Made by a program: the position numbers and the translations under genes. 64,000 nucleotides of DNA, taken from assembly GCF_036711975.1 (NCBI RefSeq), contig NC_091976.1, forward strand, positions 3,224,001 to 3,288,000. The letters run 5' to 3'. The notes under the pieces are model-generated. The model made no database searches and was not told the origin of the DNA. It worked only from the letters and a program-made list of their open reading frames with translations. Positions 1 through 8,001 of this stretch are shown piece by piece. The DNA is from Onthophagus taurus (Eukaryota > Arthropoda > Insecta > Coleoptera > Scarabaeidae). Position 1 is the first letter of the stretch; every line of letters starts with the position of its first letter.

Positions 1-508
1 TCCGGTTTTCGGTGCAGTGTTGGGATACCGCCATTAAAGAAAGAGAGTTGTTGGACTCATCGCCGCTAGCCACTTCCGAGTGTGTCACTTCAACCTTTGA
101 CAGAGTCGCAGGTTCAAATGACACACGCTTGGGTTTGGTACTTCGCGAACGAGCACGGGTCTCCCGTCGAAGCTCTCTATACTTATCTGGCGGTAACCAC
201 ACACCTGCACCCTTCGTCCGGTGTTCACGGTTCCCCGACTTTCGACGAAGTGAAAGTGAAAGGTGTTTCACATTCTTATCGTCGACATTCGAGGAACCTG
301 CGATATTTGGAAGCGCCGTAGCTTGCTGTACATTAGATTCTACGTTTGGATCCATCGGCTGCTCATTAGGCTGCACGTTTGGATCCAGAGCCTTCTCAAC
401 AGTCGACATGTTCAACAGGTTTATGTCAAAACTGTTTAACAGAAAGGATTCTTGGCTGGCGAAACCCGGAGCAGTTAAATCAATTTGACTAAAACCGTCT
501 TGAGACAT
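1..508 (-). CDS. unidentified spliced gene, 3' exon running off the left edge
   Basis: On the minus strand a reading frame opens with ATG at 508 and stays open to base 1 (about 169 codons, no stop), so it continues beyond the window. A good acceptor (pyrimidine-rich run ending TTATCAAG) lies directly before the ATG, and GTAAGT-type donors occur further upstream at about 561-566, so this is probably an internal or last exon of a spliced gene. The product is Ser/Asn/Arg-rich, with a short repeated DPNVQPNEQPMDPNVES-type stretch near residue 43 and a basic half containing LPPDKYRELRRETRARSRS. I do not recognise a domain. It lies downstream of the broken Polinton capsid gene on the same strand, so it may be an accessory gene of that element, or unrelated. 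Confidence 0.4.
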   Translation of the reverse strand, partial: MSQDGFSQIDLTAPGFASQESFLLNSFDINLLNMSTVEKALDPNVQPNEQPMDPNVESNVQQATALPNIAGSSNVDDKNVKHLSLSLRRKSGNREHRTKGAGVWLPPDKYRELRRETRARSRSTKPKRVSFEPATLSKVEVTHSEVASGDESNNSLSLMAVSQHCTENR

Positions 509-933
509 CTTGATAAGAAAAGAAAATTAATTTATTTTATTTTAATAAAAAAACATGTATACTTACATCGCTTGATGAAAAATACAGTTGCACGTTAAAA
601 TTTAACTGCAGAGGGTGCTTGTCAACAAAGTGCTGAATGATAGGATATGAATGATAAAACGTTCGAAAAAATAAAGTTATGCTTACCAACAAAAGTTAAC
701 TTGAAAAATAGAAGGAGCTATAGGAACTAAAAACACAAGATTAAAAACAATATATGCCAAGAAAGGAGACTATACTTACCAGAAAAAAGTTGCTGAAATT
801 ACGAAGTTATCAAAAACTGATCTGAATGTCCAAAATAATAAAATCCCTTTGAAAAACCATAATATACCACCATATGCAAACGTTTGCTTCGATGTTTAGA
901 GATACACTAAATGACGTTGCTTCAACAGTACCA
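509..933. other. gap with candidate 5' splice sites
   Basis: No open frame of interest. On the minus strand there are three donor-like sites (near 561, 684 and 774) upstream of the 1-508 frame, which suggests small non-coding or 5' coding exons of that gene. The rest is A+T-rich. Confidence 0.3.
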
Positions 934-2129
934 CTATATTAATTGCTTAACCATTTTCGTAAGAGGCGAATACACAAAGCTGTCATGCAGAATTAATGCG
1001 TAAGCTGTCGTACCCTCCGGAATTGGATTTTTCGTTGAATACTCGATTTTTATTTCTACTCCGCTTTTATGTATTGCTTCCTGTTGATACGTGCAATCGA
1101 TTCCAATTAACGGCGCGTAAGTTTTAAATTCTTCTGGTGAAAACAAAGGTTCGCTTTCTTGATAGTACATATCTGAATACATATCATACAAAATCGCATA
1201 GTGATTGTTATCAAAATCCACATTCAAATTATCGTACGGAAAACGTTCTCCATTCAAGAAAACGGTTACGTTCATATTATCAAATAATGCCATGTTTCCT
1301 TTAAATATACCCTTTCGATTTGTTTGAAATCCGATGATTATAAATCTAGGCGTTTCCAATTGTGGAGCAGTTTTGACGGCCCAAGATTGCTTCGTAGTTT
1401 GAGGTAATTGAGGGTACTCGTGTATTTCCCACGATCGAAAAGGAACGTGAATGTCTACGTTTCTTTCTGATAGTTTTGTTAATGCCAACTGTTCGCGTAG
1501 TCCCACCGCCACGTGAGGAACTCTCCATATAATTTTATTAATGATCAATTTCAATTTTTCGTCGTTCGGAGCGGCTGCTGGTTGAAAGATGACGTCCGTA
1601 TCATCGTGTCCGCGAATTAGCACAAGTTCCTGTCGAATGTTCATCATGATCTTTCTGAAATCTTCTGCGAATCCTAGCAACGTTTTTAGCGGAACGATAA
1701 GACCGAAATTTCCATTTTTATCTAAAGCCTTTGAAACACCCGCTATATCGTCTTTCCAAGGTTTTATGTGCCAACCGGCGTTCTGTAATTTCACCACCTC
1801 GTTCTGTGTAGATGAGAAATAACCTTTCATGCATGAGCTTATACCGACGTTCTGCACACCATCAACATGTACTCCGTTAATAAGATATCGAATATCGCTA
1901 AACATAAATGCAACGGGATTGTTAACCAATTGCCCCGTTGCGCTGGCATCTTTTGTTATACTTCCGTTCGCGGCTAACTTACGAACGCTATTTCCGGAAT
2001 TGAAATTCTAATTTCGTCATTGTTATCGAATGTGGTCGATCCAAACGGTTGCGGTTGATGCGAATGGAATTCATAACTTACGATAGTGTGATCTGTTTTT
2101 ATCTTATCGGTTACTTTTAAAATATCCAT
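934..2129 (-). pseudogene. Polinton/adintovirus-type major capsid protein (F54H12.2-like), broken
   Basis: The 331-residue frame 934-1929 aligns along its length with the intact 400-residue protein at 45838-47040. Shared blocks include LLGFAEDF, INKIIWRVPHV, HEYPQLP, TNRKG and the C-terminal ALILHDSFVYSPLTKM. The N-terminal 51 codons are in another frame, from the ATG at 2129 to a TAG at 1974. Relative to the intact copy about 17 codons are missing between the two frames, so this is a deletion plus frame change. This family forms the double jelly-roll hexon-like capsomer of Polinton/adintovirus virions. The order minor capsid, small ORF, MCP on one strand is the same as in the intact element, so this is the remnant of a second Polinton (P1). 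Confidence 0.85.
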
Positions 2130-2332
2130 TGTTTTAACACTTCGTATCCTAACTGAACTAAATACCTTCGATTGACTGGTGATGATCGATGAATGGATCG
2201 TCTTCTACTGCCGCTACGTTGACTGATGACGCGCGCTATATAGTTTTCTCCATTAAACAATTTTCTCGCTCTGTCTCTTCTTGACCACCGCATTCTTTTG
2301 TTTTGATATAACACTGTCATAACGTTAGTCAA
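2117..2332 (-). CDS. small Arg-rich ORF between the two capsid genes
   Basis: A 71-codon frame lies between the minor capsid and MCP remnants and overlaps the MCP start. It is very basic (RRDRARK, RSGSRRRS) and ends with SPVNRRYLVQLGYEVLK, which resembles the end of the 44-residue ORF at 47049-47183 (LTPQNKQFLESLGLQLIK) in exactly the same place in the intact element. Position and tail similarity support a real small gene. The Arg-rich part is absent from the other copy. A core or DNA-condensing role would fit the charge but is a guess. Confidence 0.5.
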   Translation of the reverse strand: MTNVMTVLYQNKRMRWSRRDRARKLFNGENYIARVISQRSGSRRRSIHRSSPVNRRYLVQLGYEVLKQWIF

Positions 2333-2357
2333 ATTTAAATATTTTAATTTAAATAAT

Positions 2358-3095
2358 TCAATTTATCGATCTCAGGTGAACTCTCACTGTTATTTCTTCT
2401 TCTCTGAAGTCTACCAAGTTTCCGTCCTGATCAAATATACGTACTGTTAAGCTACTAATCACGTTCGGTAAAACCGGTAAATAAATAGGCAGTTGTGGTG
2501 ATTCGATTATTTTAAAACCTGCCGGAACATTTGGGAAAAAATGATATAAAACGTGTACGGGAACTCCGTTATTATACGATCCCGTCACTAAATTACAATA
2601 AATTTGTAAGGCGTTCGTTTTATTTATGTTTACTACGAAATCGGATTCCACTTCCGTATCTCTAGGTAATATTTGATGCTTGAAACCAAGTAACGGTCCT
2701 ATAGAATTATCGCATGCAAAATTAATTCGGCGCGTACTTTTTATTAAAAAATGTTGTGTGTTATTATTAATTCTTATTACGACTCCTTTAGCGTGTCTTT
2801 TGTCTAGCTGTTAATTCACGAACTCGGCAATATCATCAATATCGTACGTTCCAACAGGTACTATTATATTGTTTTTAAAATGTCCTGTCTTATCTTCGTA
2901 TTGGATTACGTTGTTGCTTTTATTAACGTTTGCTAAACTATTAAACGTTTCGAAATTCAAAAGAGCCAACTCGTAACTACCAAATTCGTTCAAATAGATC
3001 GGAGGATTTAAATTACAAGTCAATTCAGATGACTTTCCAGTCAACGTAAATGTATACCGATTGGTAACTTTAATTTTAGGAGATACACCCAACAC
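2358..3095 (-). pseudogene. minor (penton-like) capsid protein, broken
   Basis: Two frames, 2811-3095 (N-terminal part) and 2358-2651 (C-terminal part), match in order the 235-residue protein at 47173-47880. Matches include YELALLNFETFNSLANV against YELALVSFDGYNSIPNI, and the tail pair ITVRVHL/IKIRLHL preceded by a VDFREE/VNFRGE block. About 160 bases between them are out of frame or partly deleted. In intact elements this single jelly-roll protein is the penton-like minor capsid protein. The TIR-like end at 3169 lies just upstream, so a second element appears to have landed beside or inside the 5' end of this one. Confidence 0.8.
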
Positions 3096-3168
3096 GGACG
3101 TAAGTATAAGTATACTTGTGTGTGTGCATATGCGCGCGGAGTATGTTTGTGGGAGGGGAATCGCAAGA

Positions 3169-3235
3169 AGTAGTATAGTAATGCCGGTTCTGGAACGGAA
3201 ATGGCTTCGGCTCCCGCGTCACGTGTGACGTCACA
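3169..3235 (+). repeat. Polinton terminal inverted repeat end (left end of P2)
   Basis: The sequence starts AGTAGTATAGTAATGCCGG and continues with TTCTGGAACGG, then a CACGTGTGACGTCAC block. The same layout is seen at the ends of P3 (7999, 18057), at 18837 and at P5 (44692, 57435). Its inverted partner is not certain. The flanking 6 bases (GCAAGA) do not match those beside the other ends. Confidence 0.6.
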
Positions 3236-3270
3236 GATGGTGTGACGTAATGTATGACGTCATGGAGTGC

Positions 3271-3458
3271 GCCATCTGTTGGAGAGTGTTGGCGGTGTGG
3301 GTAATGTAGGTTTCTGTTGTGGTGGGGGTGAAGCCCATCTTTTGGAGAGTGTCGGCGGTGTGGGTAATGTAGGTTTCTGTTGTGGTGGGGGTGATGCCCA
3401 TCTGTTGGAGAGTGTCGGCGGTGTGAGTAATGTAGGTTTCTGTTGAGGTGGGGGTGAA
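3271..3458. repeat. 63-bp tandem repeat, three units
   Basis: Three near-identical 62-63-bp units starting near 3271, 3333 and 3396, each GCCCATCTGTTGGAGAGTG then GGTAATGTAGGTTTCTGTTG. All three minus-strand frames stay open through it, which explains the overlapping His/Pro-rich ORFs here; I do not treat those as genes. It lies just inside the P2 terminus. Confidence 0.9.
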
Positions 3459-3555
3459 GCACCTTCCGGCCCGCAAGTGCATGCAGGCACCTAGCGGTGG
3501 GGCGGTGTTGATGGGTTAAATTAAAACGAATTAAGCGAACAGCAAGTGAGCAGAT

Positions 3556-3816
3556 ATGTCACACATAGCTTACGGAACAGAAAGTCAAAATATCGTATGC
3601 TCACATTGTGGGCAAGAAGGTAAAACTAGAATTAAATCTAAAATAACAACAAGAACTCACACGTTCAGTTTAATATTATGTTTGTTTGGGTAAATAAATT
3701 ATAGTACAAAGAGATTCTTAAATGTAATAAATATTTAAATTATAGATGCTTAAATTATGAACATTGATCATTATTGTGTTAATTGTGAAACATATCTAGT
3801 AACATATCAGAATTGA
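3556..3816 (+). pseudogene. LITAF-domain protein, fragmentary
   Basis: Exon 1 runs from the ATG at 3556 to 3689, followed by the donor GGGTAAAT. It encodes the first half of a LITAF zinc domain: IVCSHCGQEGKTRI followed by a THTFSLILCLFG segment. A second piece at about 3760-3816 encodes the classical LITAF end, NIDHYCVNCETYL then VTYQN and a stop. LITAF proteins have two CxxC knuckles around a hydrophobic insert and sit on endosomal membranes. Here the hydrophobic middle is missing and the exon phases do not fit, so the copy is broken. It sits about 390 bases inside the P2 terminus, which suggests cargo carried by the Polinton, although a host LITAF fragment cannot be excluded. Confidence 0.6.
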
Positions 3817-3882
3817 GGATGGTGTAGTAGAGCAACATAGTATGAGATTATAGGATTGAAATAAAAATAATGTAAATTTAAT

Positions 3883-4140
3883 ATGTTTGAAATAAAAAGA
3901 ATATTAACGTATAAATGTAATTTTATTGCTAAAAATAGTATATACATTCATTATGTTAACTTAATTTGGTTGGGGAGATTTTTCACAAAACGATACTGCA
4001 TGCTAGGTGCGCATTGTCGACTTGTCCAAGTTATTTCTCTCCCCTTCATAGATGATGATGCACATTATTGAACTTAGCGAATCGAAGTGTTTGAATACTT
4101 AATTTGGTTGAGGAGATTTTTCACAAAACGATACAAGGTG
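3883..4140. repeat. direct repeat of the 3' end of the VFLPKR gene
   Basis: The block around 3964-4070 (TTAATTTGGTTGGGGAGATT, then CACAAAACGATACTGCATGC) is repeated at 4099-4200 (TTAATTTGGTTGAGGAGATT). The end of the 4074 gene has therefore been duplicated downstream. The plus-strand ORF through it is not a gene. Confidence 0.7.
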
Positions 4141-4454
4141 CGCATGTTGACTTGCCCAACTTCTTTCTCCCCTTCATAGATGATGCACATTGAACTTAGC
4201 GACTGGATGTCTTCATCAGTCATCTCCTCAGCCATCCGTTTCGGCAAAAACACCGAAAAACCATCCTCTAATTGGGGAACAACTGATGGCCATTTCAACG
4301 TTGTCACACGTTTTGCTTGTTTTATAGGATGAGGAATTTTCAAGCCCAAATCAACCAATTTCTTCTTCTGTGGGAATTCACAGAGCCCCAACTTATTTAA
4401 ATGCGATAGTGACATACTTGGTATAGCAGTTTTGACTTTAACTAGAATACTCAT
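4074..4454 (-). CDS. Polinton accessory protein of the VFLPKR family (copy in P2)
   Basis: About 126 residues from the ATG at 4454 (or 4415, which gives an N-terminus closest to the copy at 56387). Family hallmarks are LNKLGLCEFPQKKK near the start, then PIKQAKRV, then a VVPQLEDGFSVFLPKRMAEEM block and a DIQSLSSMCIIYEG segment. Relatives lie at 41263, 55274 and 56387. The beta-rich pattern Y/HPI-x3-KR...L-x4-VFLP could be an OB-like fold, which is inference only. At 41263 the family member sits just upstream of the PolB start, which hints at a link to DNA replication. Upstream lies a tandem-repeat region (4511-4800) that may be its promoter. Confidence 0.6.
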   Translation of the reverse strand: MSILVKVKTAIPSMSLSHLNKLGLCEFPQKKKLVDLGLKIPHPIKQAKRVTTLKWPSVVPQLEDGFSVFLPKRMAEEMTDEDIQSLSSMCIIYEGEKEVGQVNMRTLYRFVKNLLNQIKYSNTSIR

Positions 4455-4510
4455 AATTAAAAGCTGTCTTATATACCTAAATTTCACGTCATTTCGAATT
4501 ATCTAGAAAT

Positions 4511-4800
4511 AAAAAACAGGGTGTTTACAGAACTTTTATTGGTTGAGAAGAAAAAATAGGGGGGATTTCCGGGAAGTTGTGGTAGACCATAAAGATAACT
4601 ATCTCTTTTATGAACAACAGGATGTTGACGCGTAAGAAGAAATAGGGTGGGTTTCCGGGAAGTTGCGGTAGACCATAAAGATAATTATGTCTGTTATGAA
4701 AAACAGGATGTTTACATGAAAGAAGAAATACGGGGGATTTCCGGGAAGTCGTGGTAAACCATGGAGATAACTATGTCTTTTACAAAAACAAAAAAAAATC
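4511..4800. repeat. about 86-bp tandem repeats carrying GGGGATTTCCGGGAAGT
   Basis: Three units with cores near 4561, 4649 and 4734 share (G)GGATTTCCGGGAAGT, then GTGGTAGACCATAAAGATAA and AACAGGATGTTTACA. The core overlaps a perfect NF-kappaB-type site (GGGGATTTCC) and a perfect STAT-type site (TTCCGGGAA); the middle unit has lost part of the first. The array covers the 3' end of the 199-codon ORF and the region upstream of the 4074 gene. Confidence 0.75.
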
Positions 4801-5207
4801 ACATTATTTTTATGATATAAACTCCAAACAGCATAATCAAAGTAGCAAAATTCCACATGTTCGATATTATTATTGAAAGATAAAGCATTATCCATAACGA
4901 TTAATTTAGCGGTTTCATTTTCAATAAAGTGTCCTTTTTCTTTTAAAAAACTTTTAAATTTATTATGAAATTCAAATACATCACTATTTCCAGCATAGAA
5001 CGTATTTCCATTCCGATAGATTTTCCAGTTTATCGATAAATAATCACAATACATAATGAACTCAACATTTTCAAATAATTCAGTGTCCAGGTCTTCTAAA
5101 TTTAATAGTTTCAACTCGAGTTCGGAGTTTTCAGCATGTAGAATAATATCGTTTAAAAACACCTTCAATGCGCATCTAAATTCTTCCTGAGACATCATTT
5201 TATACAT
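4608..5207 (-). CDS. unidentified protein of P2, C-terminus made of repeat sequence
   Basis: A 199-codon frame starts at the ATG at 5207. Residues 1-150 look like an ordinary acidic globular protein (MMSQEEFRCALKVFLNDI, then DLDTELFENVEFIMYCDY). The last 50 residues are translated from the tandem repeat at 4511-4800 and are hydrophobic low-complexity sequence, so the original stop may have been lost. I recognise no domain. It is divergently arranged with the 5359 gene, with about 150 bases between the starts. Confidence 0.45.
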   Translation of the reverse strand: MYKMMSQEEFRCALKVFLNDIILHAENSELELKLLNLEDLDTELFENVEFIMYCDYLSINWKIYRNGNTFYAGNSDVFEFHNKFKSFLKEKGHFIENETAKLIVMDNALSFNNNIEHVEFCYFDYAVWSLYHKNNVIFFCFCKRHSYLHGLPRLPGNPPYFFFHVNILFFITDIIIFMVYRNFPETHPISSYASTSCCS

Positions 5208-5358
5208 GTTTTCTTTTAGAAGTTAAATATGTAACTGATTAATTAATTTCAGAATTTTATGTATTTAAACATTTCATTTGCAAGGGATAACGGATGTGGT
5301 GTGGAACGGACATATATAAGTAAGGATGTATGATAGTAATTTTTTAATATTAGTAAAA

Positions 5359-5649
5359 ATGAGTTCATATAAATTCCAACCAGTGTCTTTACGCGACATA
5401 GCATTAAAACGTATAAATTTAAGTGTAAATAACAGAGTGGGAATTTTAAGACTACATTTGTATTTACCCTGGGGGTTAGTATTAGCGCTATGGAACACCT
5501 GGGTTGAAGATAATTGGGATGAGATAGTGGGTGCATATGATCACAATATAAATTATGAAATGCTATGTATCGAACGGGAAACGTTTAATTATGAAATGAA
5601 TCATCGGTGTATAAAAGCGCTATCATTCCATTTCAGTAGTTATAGGTAG
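5359..5649 (+). CDS. small accessory protein with BC-box/SOCS-box-like layout (copy 1)
   Basis: From the ATG at 5359 this 96-residue product has SLRDIALKRI near residue 10, which fits the Elongin-C-binding BC-box pattern (S/T/P)-L-x3-A/C-x3-I/L/V. About 28 residues on comes LPWGLVLALWNTWVEDNWD, which sits where a SOCS box carries its LPxP element. Copies occur at 9647, 15751 and 55968. The first motif (S-L-x3-A-x3-I/V) is kept in three of the four and the LP-x-x-(V/I/L)...LW-x-TW motif in three. The frame ends just beyond a donor-like AG/GTAGGT, so a second exon is likely, perhaps the Cys-rich frame at 5740. An F-box-like reading of the LP...LW part is the main alternative. Confidence 0.5.
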   Translation: MSSYKFQPVSLRDIALKRINLSVNNRVGILRLHLYLPWGLVLALWNTWVEDNWDEIVGAYDHNINYEMLCIERETFNYEMNHRCIKALSFHFSSYR

Positions 5650-5739
5650 GTAGGAGCAAATTAATGAATAAACAACGGATGCTAATTTTTATAAAAATTT
5701 CAAAGTGATGCAATCTTTGAAGATAATCAGCAGATATGT

Positions 5740-6027
5740 ATGTGGTGGTGCTATTATAAAACAACGCATGGTGGGGTGTGTCATGATTGTATAAGGCGCT
5801 ATAACATATATGTTAGAGGTTTCAAAGATTTTTTTGCGGAACGGCTGTTCGTAGTAGCATATGAAGAATGTAAAATCGATCATGAAATAGTTTCAACAGA
5901 AGAGTGTAGCGATACTATTCTAGAGTTTGGAAATTGGTGTAACTTTTGTTTAAGACGCCCCAACTTCAGGTTGCTATTAAAAACGGAATGCTCATCACAT
6001 GTACATAGGATATTCAATGAAATGTAA
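5740..6027 (+). CDS. Cys-rich putative zinc-binding protein or second exon
   Basis: A 95-codon frame with paired cysteines: WCYY, HGGVCHDCIRRY, EECK, then NWCNFCLRRP and TECSSHVHR. This spacing suggests one or two zinc sites but I cannot name the fold. It follows the 5359 gene on the same strand after an interval with acceptor-like AGCAG at 5728-5732. The two may be exons of one gene, though the simple donor/acceptor pairing is off by one base in phase. Upstream sequence is open, so the true start is unclear. Confidence 0.4.
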   Translation: MWWCYYKTTHGGVCHDCIRRYNIYVRGFKDFFAERLFVVAYEECKIDHEIVSTEECSDTILEFGNWCNFCLRRPNFRLLLKTECSSHVHRIFNEM

Positions 6028-6189
6028 ATAAAACATGTTAAATAAAATAAGTTAAATAAAATATATTAATTAATTTCTTATATATTAATTTAATTTCTTG
6101 ACTCTGACTCCATTTCTCATGGAGTCAGCGATAACGATCACATGGTCATCATTACCAACACCAGTGGCGATACCATAACTCCACCTGTA

Positions 6190-6470
6190 AAAAATATAAA
6201 ATTAATTAAAAAGTAAAAAAACTAACTACATCATCATTGCCTTCAACAGATAATGGTGGGGATAAAATGTGATTTCGGACCCCCAATGTTAAATCTTATG
6301 GGATTTTGGTCCAGAACGCCCATAGCTATACTGCACTGCAGAATTAACAGCGTTTGATTACTTCCTCTATAAAAAAATAAAATTAATTAAAAAGTAAAAA
6401 ACTAACTAAGTCATCATCACCTTTAGTGGTTACGTCAACCATATCTAATGGGATAAGCGGCAGCAAAAAT
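6190..6470 (-). repeat. degenerate duplications of the last exons
   Basis: Blocks resembling exon 3 (TTATCCCATTAGATATGG) and exon 4 (AGAGGAA, AATTAACAGCG), with the same intron (TACTTTTTAATTAATTTTAT), recur at 6190-6470 with frame damage. The segment 6252-6335 also has a close copy at 53287-53369 inside P5. Confidence 0.6.
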
Positions 6471-7103
6471 TACTTTTCCGGCTATAAATAAAATGAAATA
6501 AAAGTATAAAAGCCAACTGAATATAAAATAAAAATATATCAATTACCGCTGAATCGTTATCTGTGGTAATGTCTATTTCTATTACCACAGAATTAACAGC
6601 GCCTACACCACCACCGGTACCCGTCGTTAGATCGATCAATTCCTCTGTAAAAATAAAATTAATTAAAAAGTAAAAAACCAACTACATAAGTCATCATTAC
6701 CTTCACCGGTTAAATCGACCATATCTAATGGGATAAGCGGTGGCGGTGGTAAAATTACTCCTCCGACTATAAATAAAAGTATAAAAAATTAATACAAAAT
6801 TAAAGTAAAAAGAAAAAATACTTACAGAGTATAAAAAAATGAGATGGCACAACCTCGCTCTCAGAAATTATTAAAAAATCTGTGGGGGTCACATAGCTAT
6901 AAACTATGCGCCCCCCCTGCACGAGCGAGTCCTCCAAACCGCCATTAGTTGTTACAATCATAATGGGCTAAAAAAATAATATTACATATTGAAAAATTAA
7001 TTCTAGTATAGGTATAACTTACATTTGGATGATGTAATTCACAAATCCCCCGGATTAGATCCCAGGGGATTGCCGCATATTCGTTTGCGTTGTTATTGTT
7101 CAT
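6470..7103 (-). CDS. micro-exon gene of P2 (five predicted short exons)
   Basis: The minus strand shows a clean run of exons: 7023-7103 (ATG start), 6826-6967, 6701-6766, 6547-6644 and a last piece from 6481 to a stop at 6470. They are separated by 50-65-base introns, each with GTAAGT/GTAATG-type donors and T-rich TAG/CAG acceptors. Phases agree across the first four exons and give about 130 residues. Exon 1 encodes AIPWDLIRGICELHHPN and exon 2 ends VTPTDFLIISESEVVPSHFF. A related gene is at 14990-15435. The intron/exon 3-4 block is repeated degenerately downstream (6190-6480). Product unknown; there is no signal peptide. Confidence 0.55.
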
Positions 7104-7338
7104 GTTGCATTAAAAAAAACCTACTTTAAACTAACTGTAAAAACATAAGTCACGCTATTTATACCGAGAGATGATATCTAAAAAAATTAACGAAAACAGG
7201 AAGATTTAGTTTGAATATGAATCATTTTAATTATCTCCGGAAAACTCGGTTTTCATGGTTGTTAATATCAATTTGTTTATAAATTAAAATTGTCCTTGTA
7301 GATTTTTTAAAAAAATTATAATTTATAAAACTTAAAAA

Positions 7339-7580
7339 TTAAACAATATTATCTTTAGATATCCAACTATTATGTGTTGAATCAAAACCTAGCCCTTTTA
7401 CATATAGCATATTCTTTTTACGTTTTAACACTTTCTCAACAAGATATGCATCCGATTGTCTAGATTTTTGAAGTTCAAATTCATAAAACGCACCTTTAAT
7501 CGGCTGCCCGTTGATATCTTCCAATATGTAGGTTACAGGATTTGTAATTTGCACTTTAACAATTTTAAATAATTCATGCC
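7339..7580 (-). pseudogene. Polinton integrase, C-terminal chromodomain-like fragment
   Basis: The frame encodes QITNPVTYILEDINGQPIKG, a YEFEL step and a chromodomain-like end (LVEKVLKRKKN...SWISKDNIV). It matches the C-terminal third of the intact integrase at 51678-52601 and the fragment at 54834. The catalytic core is absent; the copy is cut near 7580 where a new repeat-rich block begins. Confidence 0.8.
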
Positions 7581-7760
7581 CGTTTGCACCGCAATAGTTA
7601 AGCGTCGCTTTACGCTAAGCTTTCCTTAAATTTTTAAATCGGTTTGCACCGTTGTTTAAGCTACGCTTATTCTCAGCTTAATTTAAGCGTTCAATGTTCG
7701 GAGTTTACCGGTTAAGCGTAGCTTTAAATTACGTTAAAAAAATTTATTAATTTATTACAT
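7580..7760. repeat. probable 5' terminal region of a Harbinger-like element
   Basis: Internal direct and inverted repeats (CGTTTGCACCG twice; TTAAGCGTAGCTTTA and its inverse TTAAGCTACGCTTA) sit immediately before the HARBI1-like start. This is the usual layout of the end of a PIF/Harbinger transposon. Exact ends are not resolved. Confidence 0.45.
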
Positions 7761-7791
7761 TAATTTTGTGTCACGTGAAAATTGTGAAAAC

Positions 7792-8001
7792 ATGGATATT
7801 TTTGACGACGATGAAGATATGTTTGGAAATGATGCAGAAATATTAGAGATTGTTGATTATGGATTTCCTAAACGGATATATCTACGGCGCAATCATTTTG
7901 AAGATTTGGATAACCTTACATTTTTTCAACGATTTCGTTTAACAAAGAATACTGTTTTAAACATTTTACCACTAATTGAAGAAAAGCTTGAATATCAGTA
8001 G
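7792..8001 (+). pseudogene. HARBI1-like transposase, N-terminal fragment
   Basis: From the ATG at 7792 the product has an acidic start, then KRIYLRRNHFEDLDNLTFF and RFRLTKNTVLNILPLIEEKL, the helix-rich N-terminal region of HARBI1-type DDE nucleases. The frame ends at a TAG supplied by the terminus of Polinton P3, which begins at 7999, so the gene was cut there. I do not find its remainder to the right of P3 (after 18057). Confidence 0.65.

Noticed and set aside
12-488. 158-codon plus-strand frame
   Set aside because: It is antisense to the longer minus-strand frame that runs off the left edge and has a splice acceptor at its start; no protein features.
3076-3490. Three overlapping His/Pro/Thr-rich minus-strand ORFs
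   Set aside because: All derive from the 63-bp tandem repeat, which is open in every frame.
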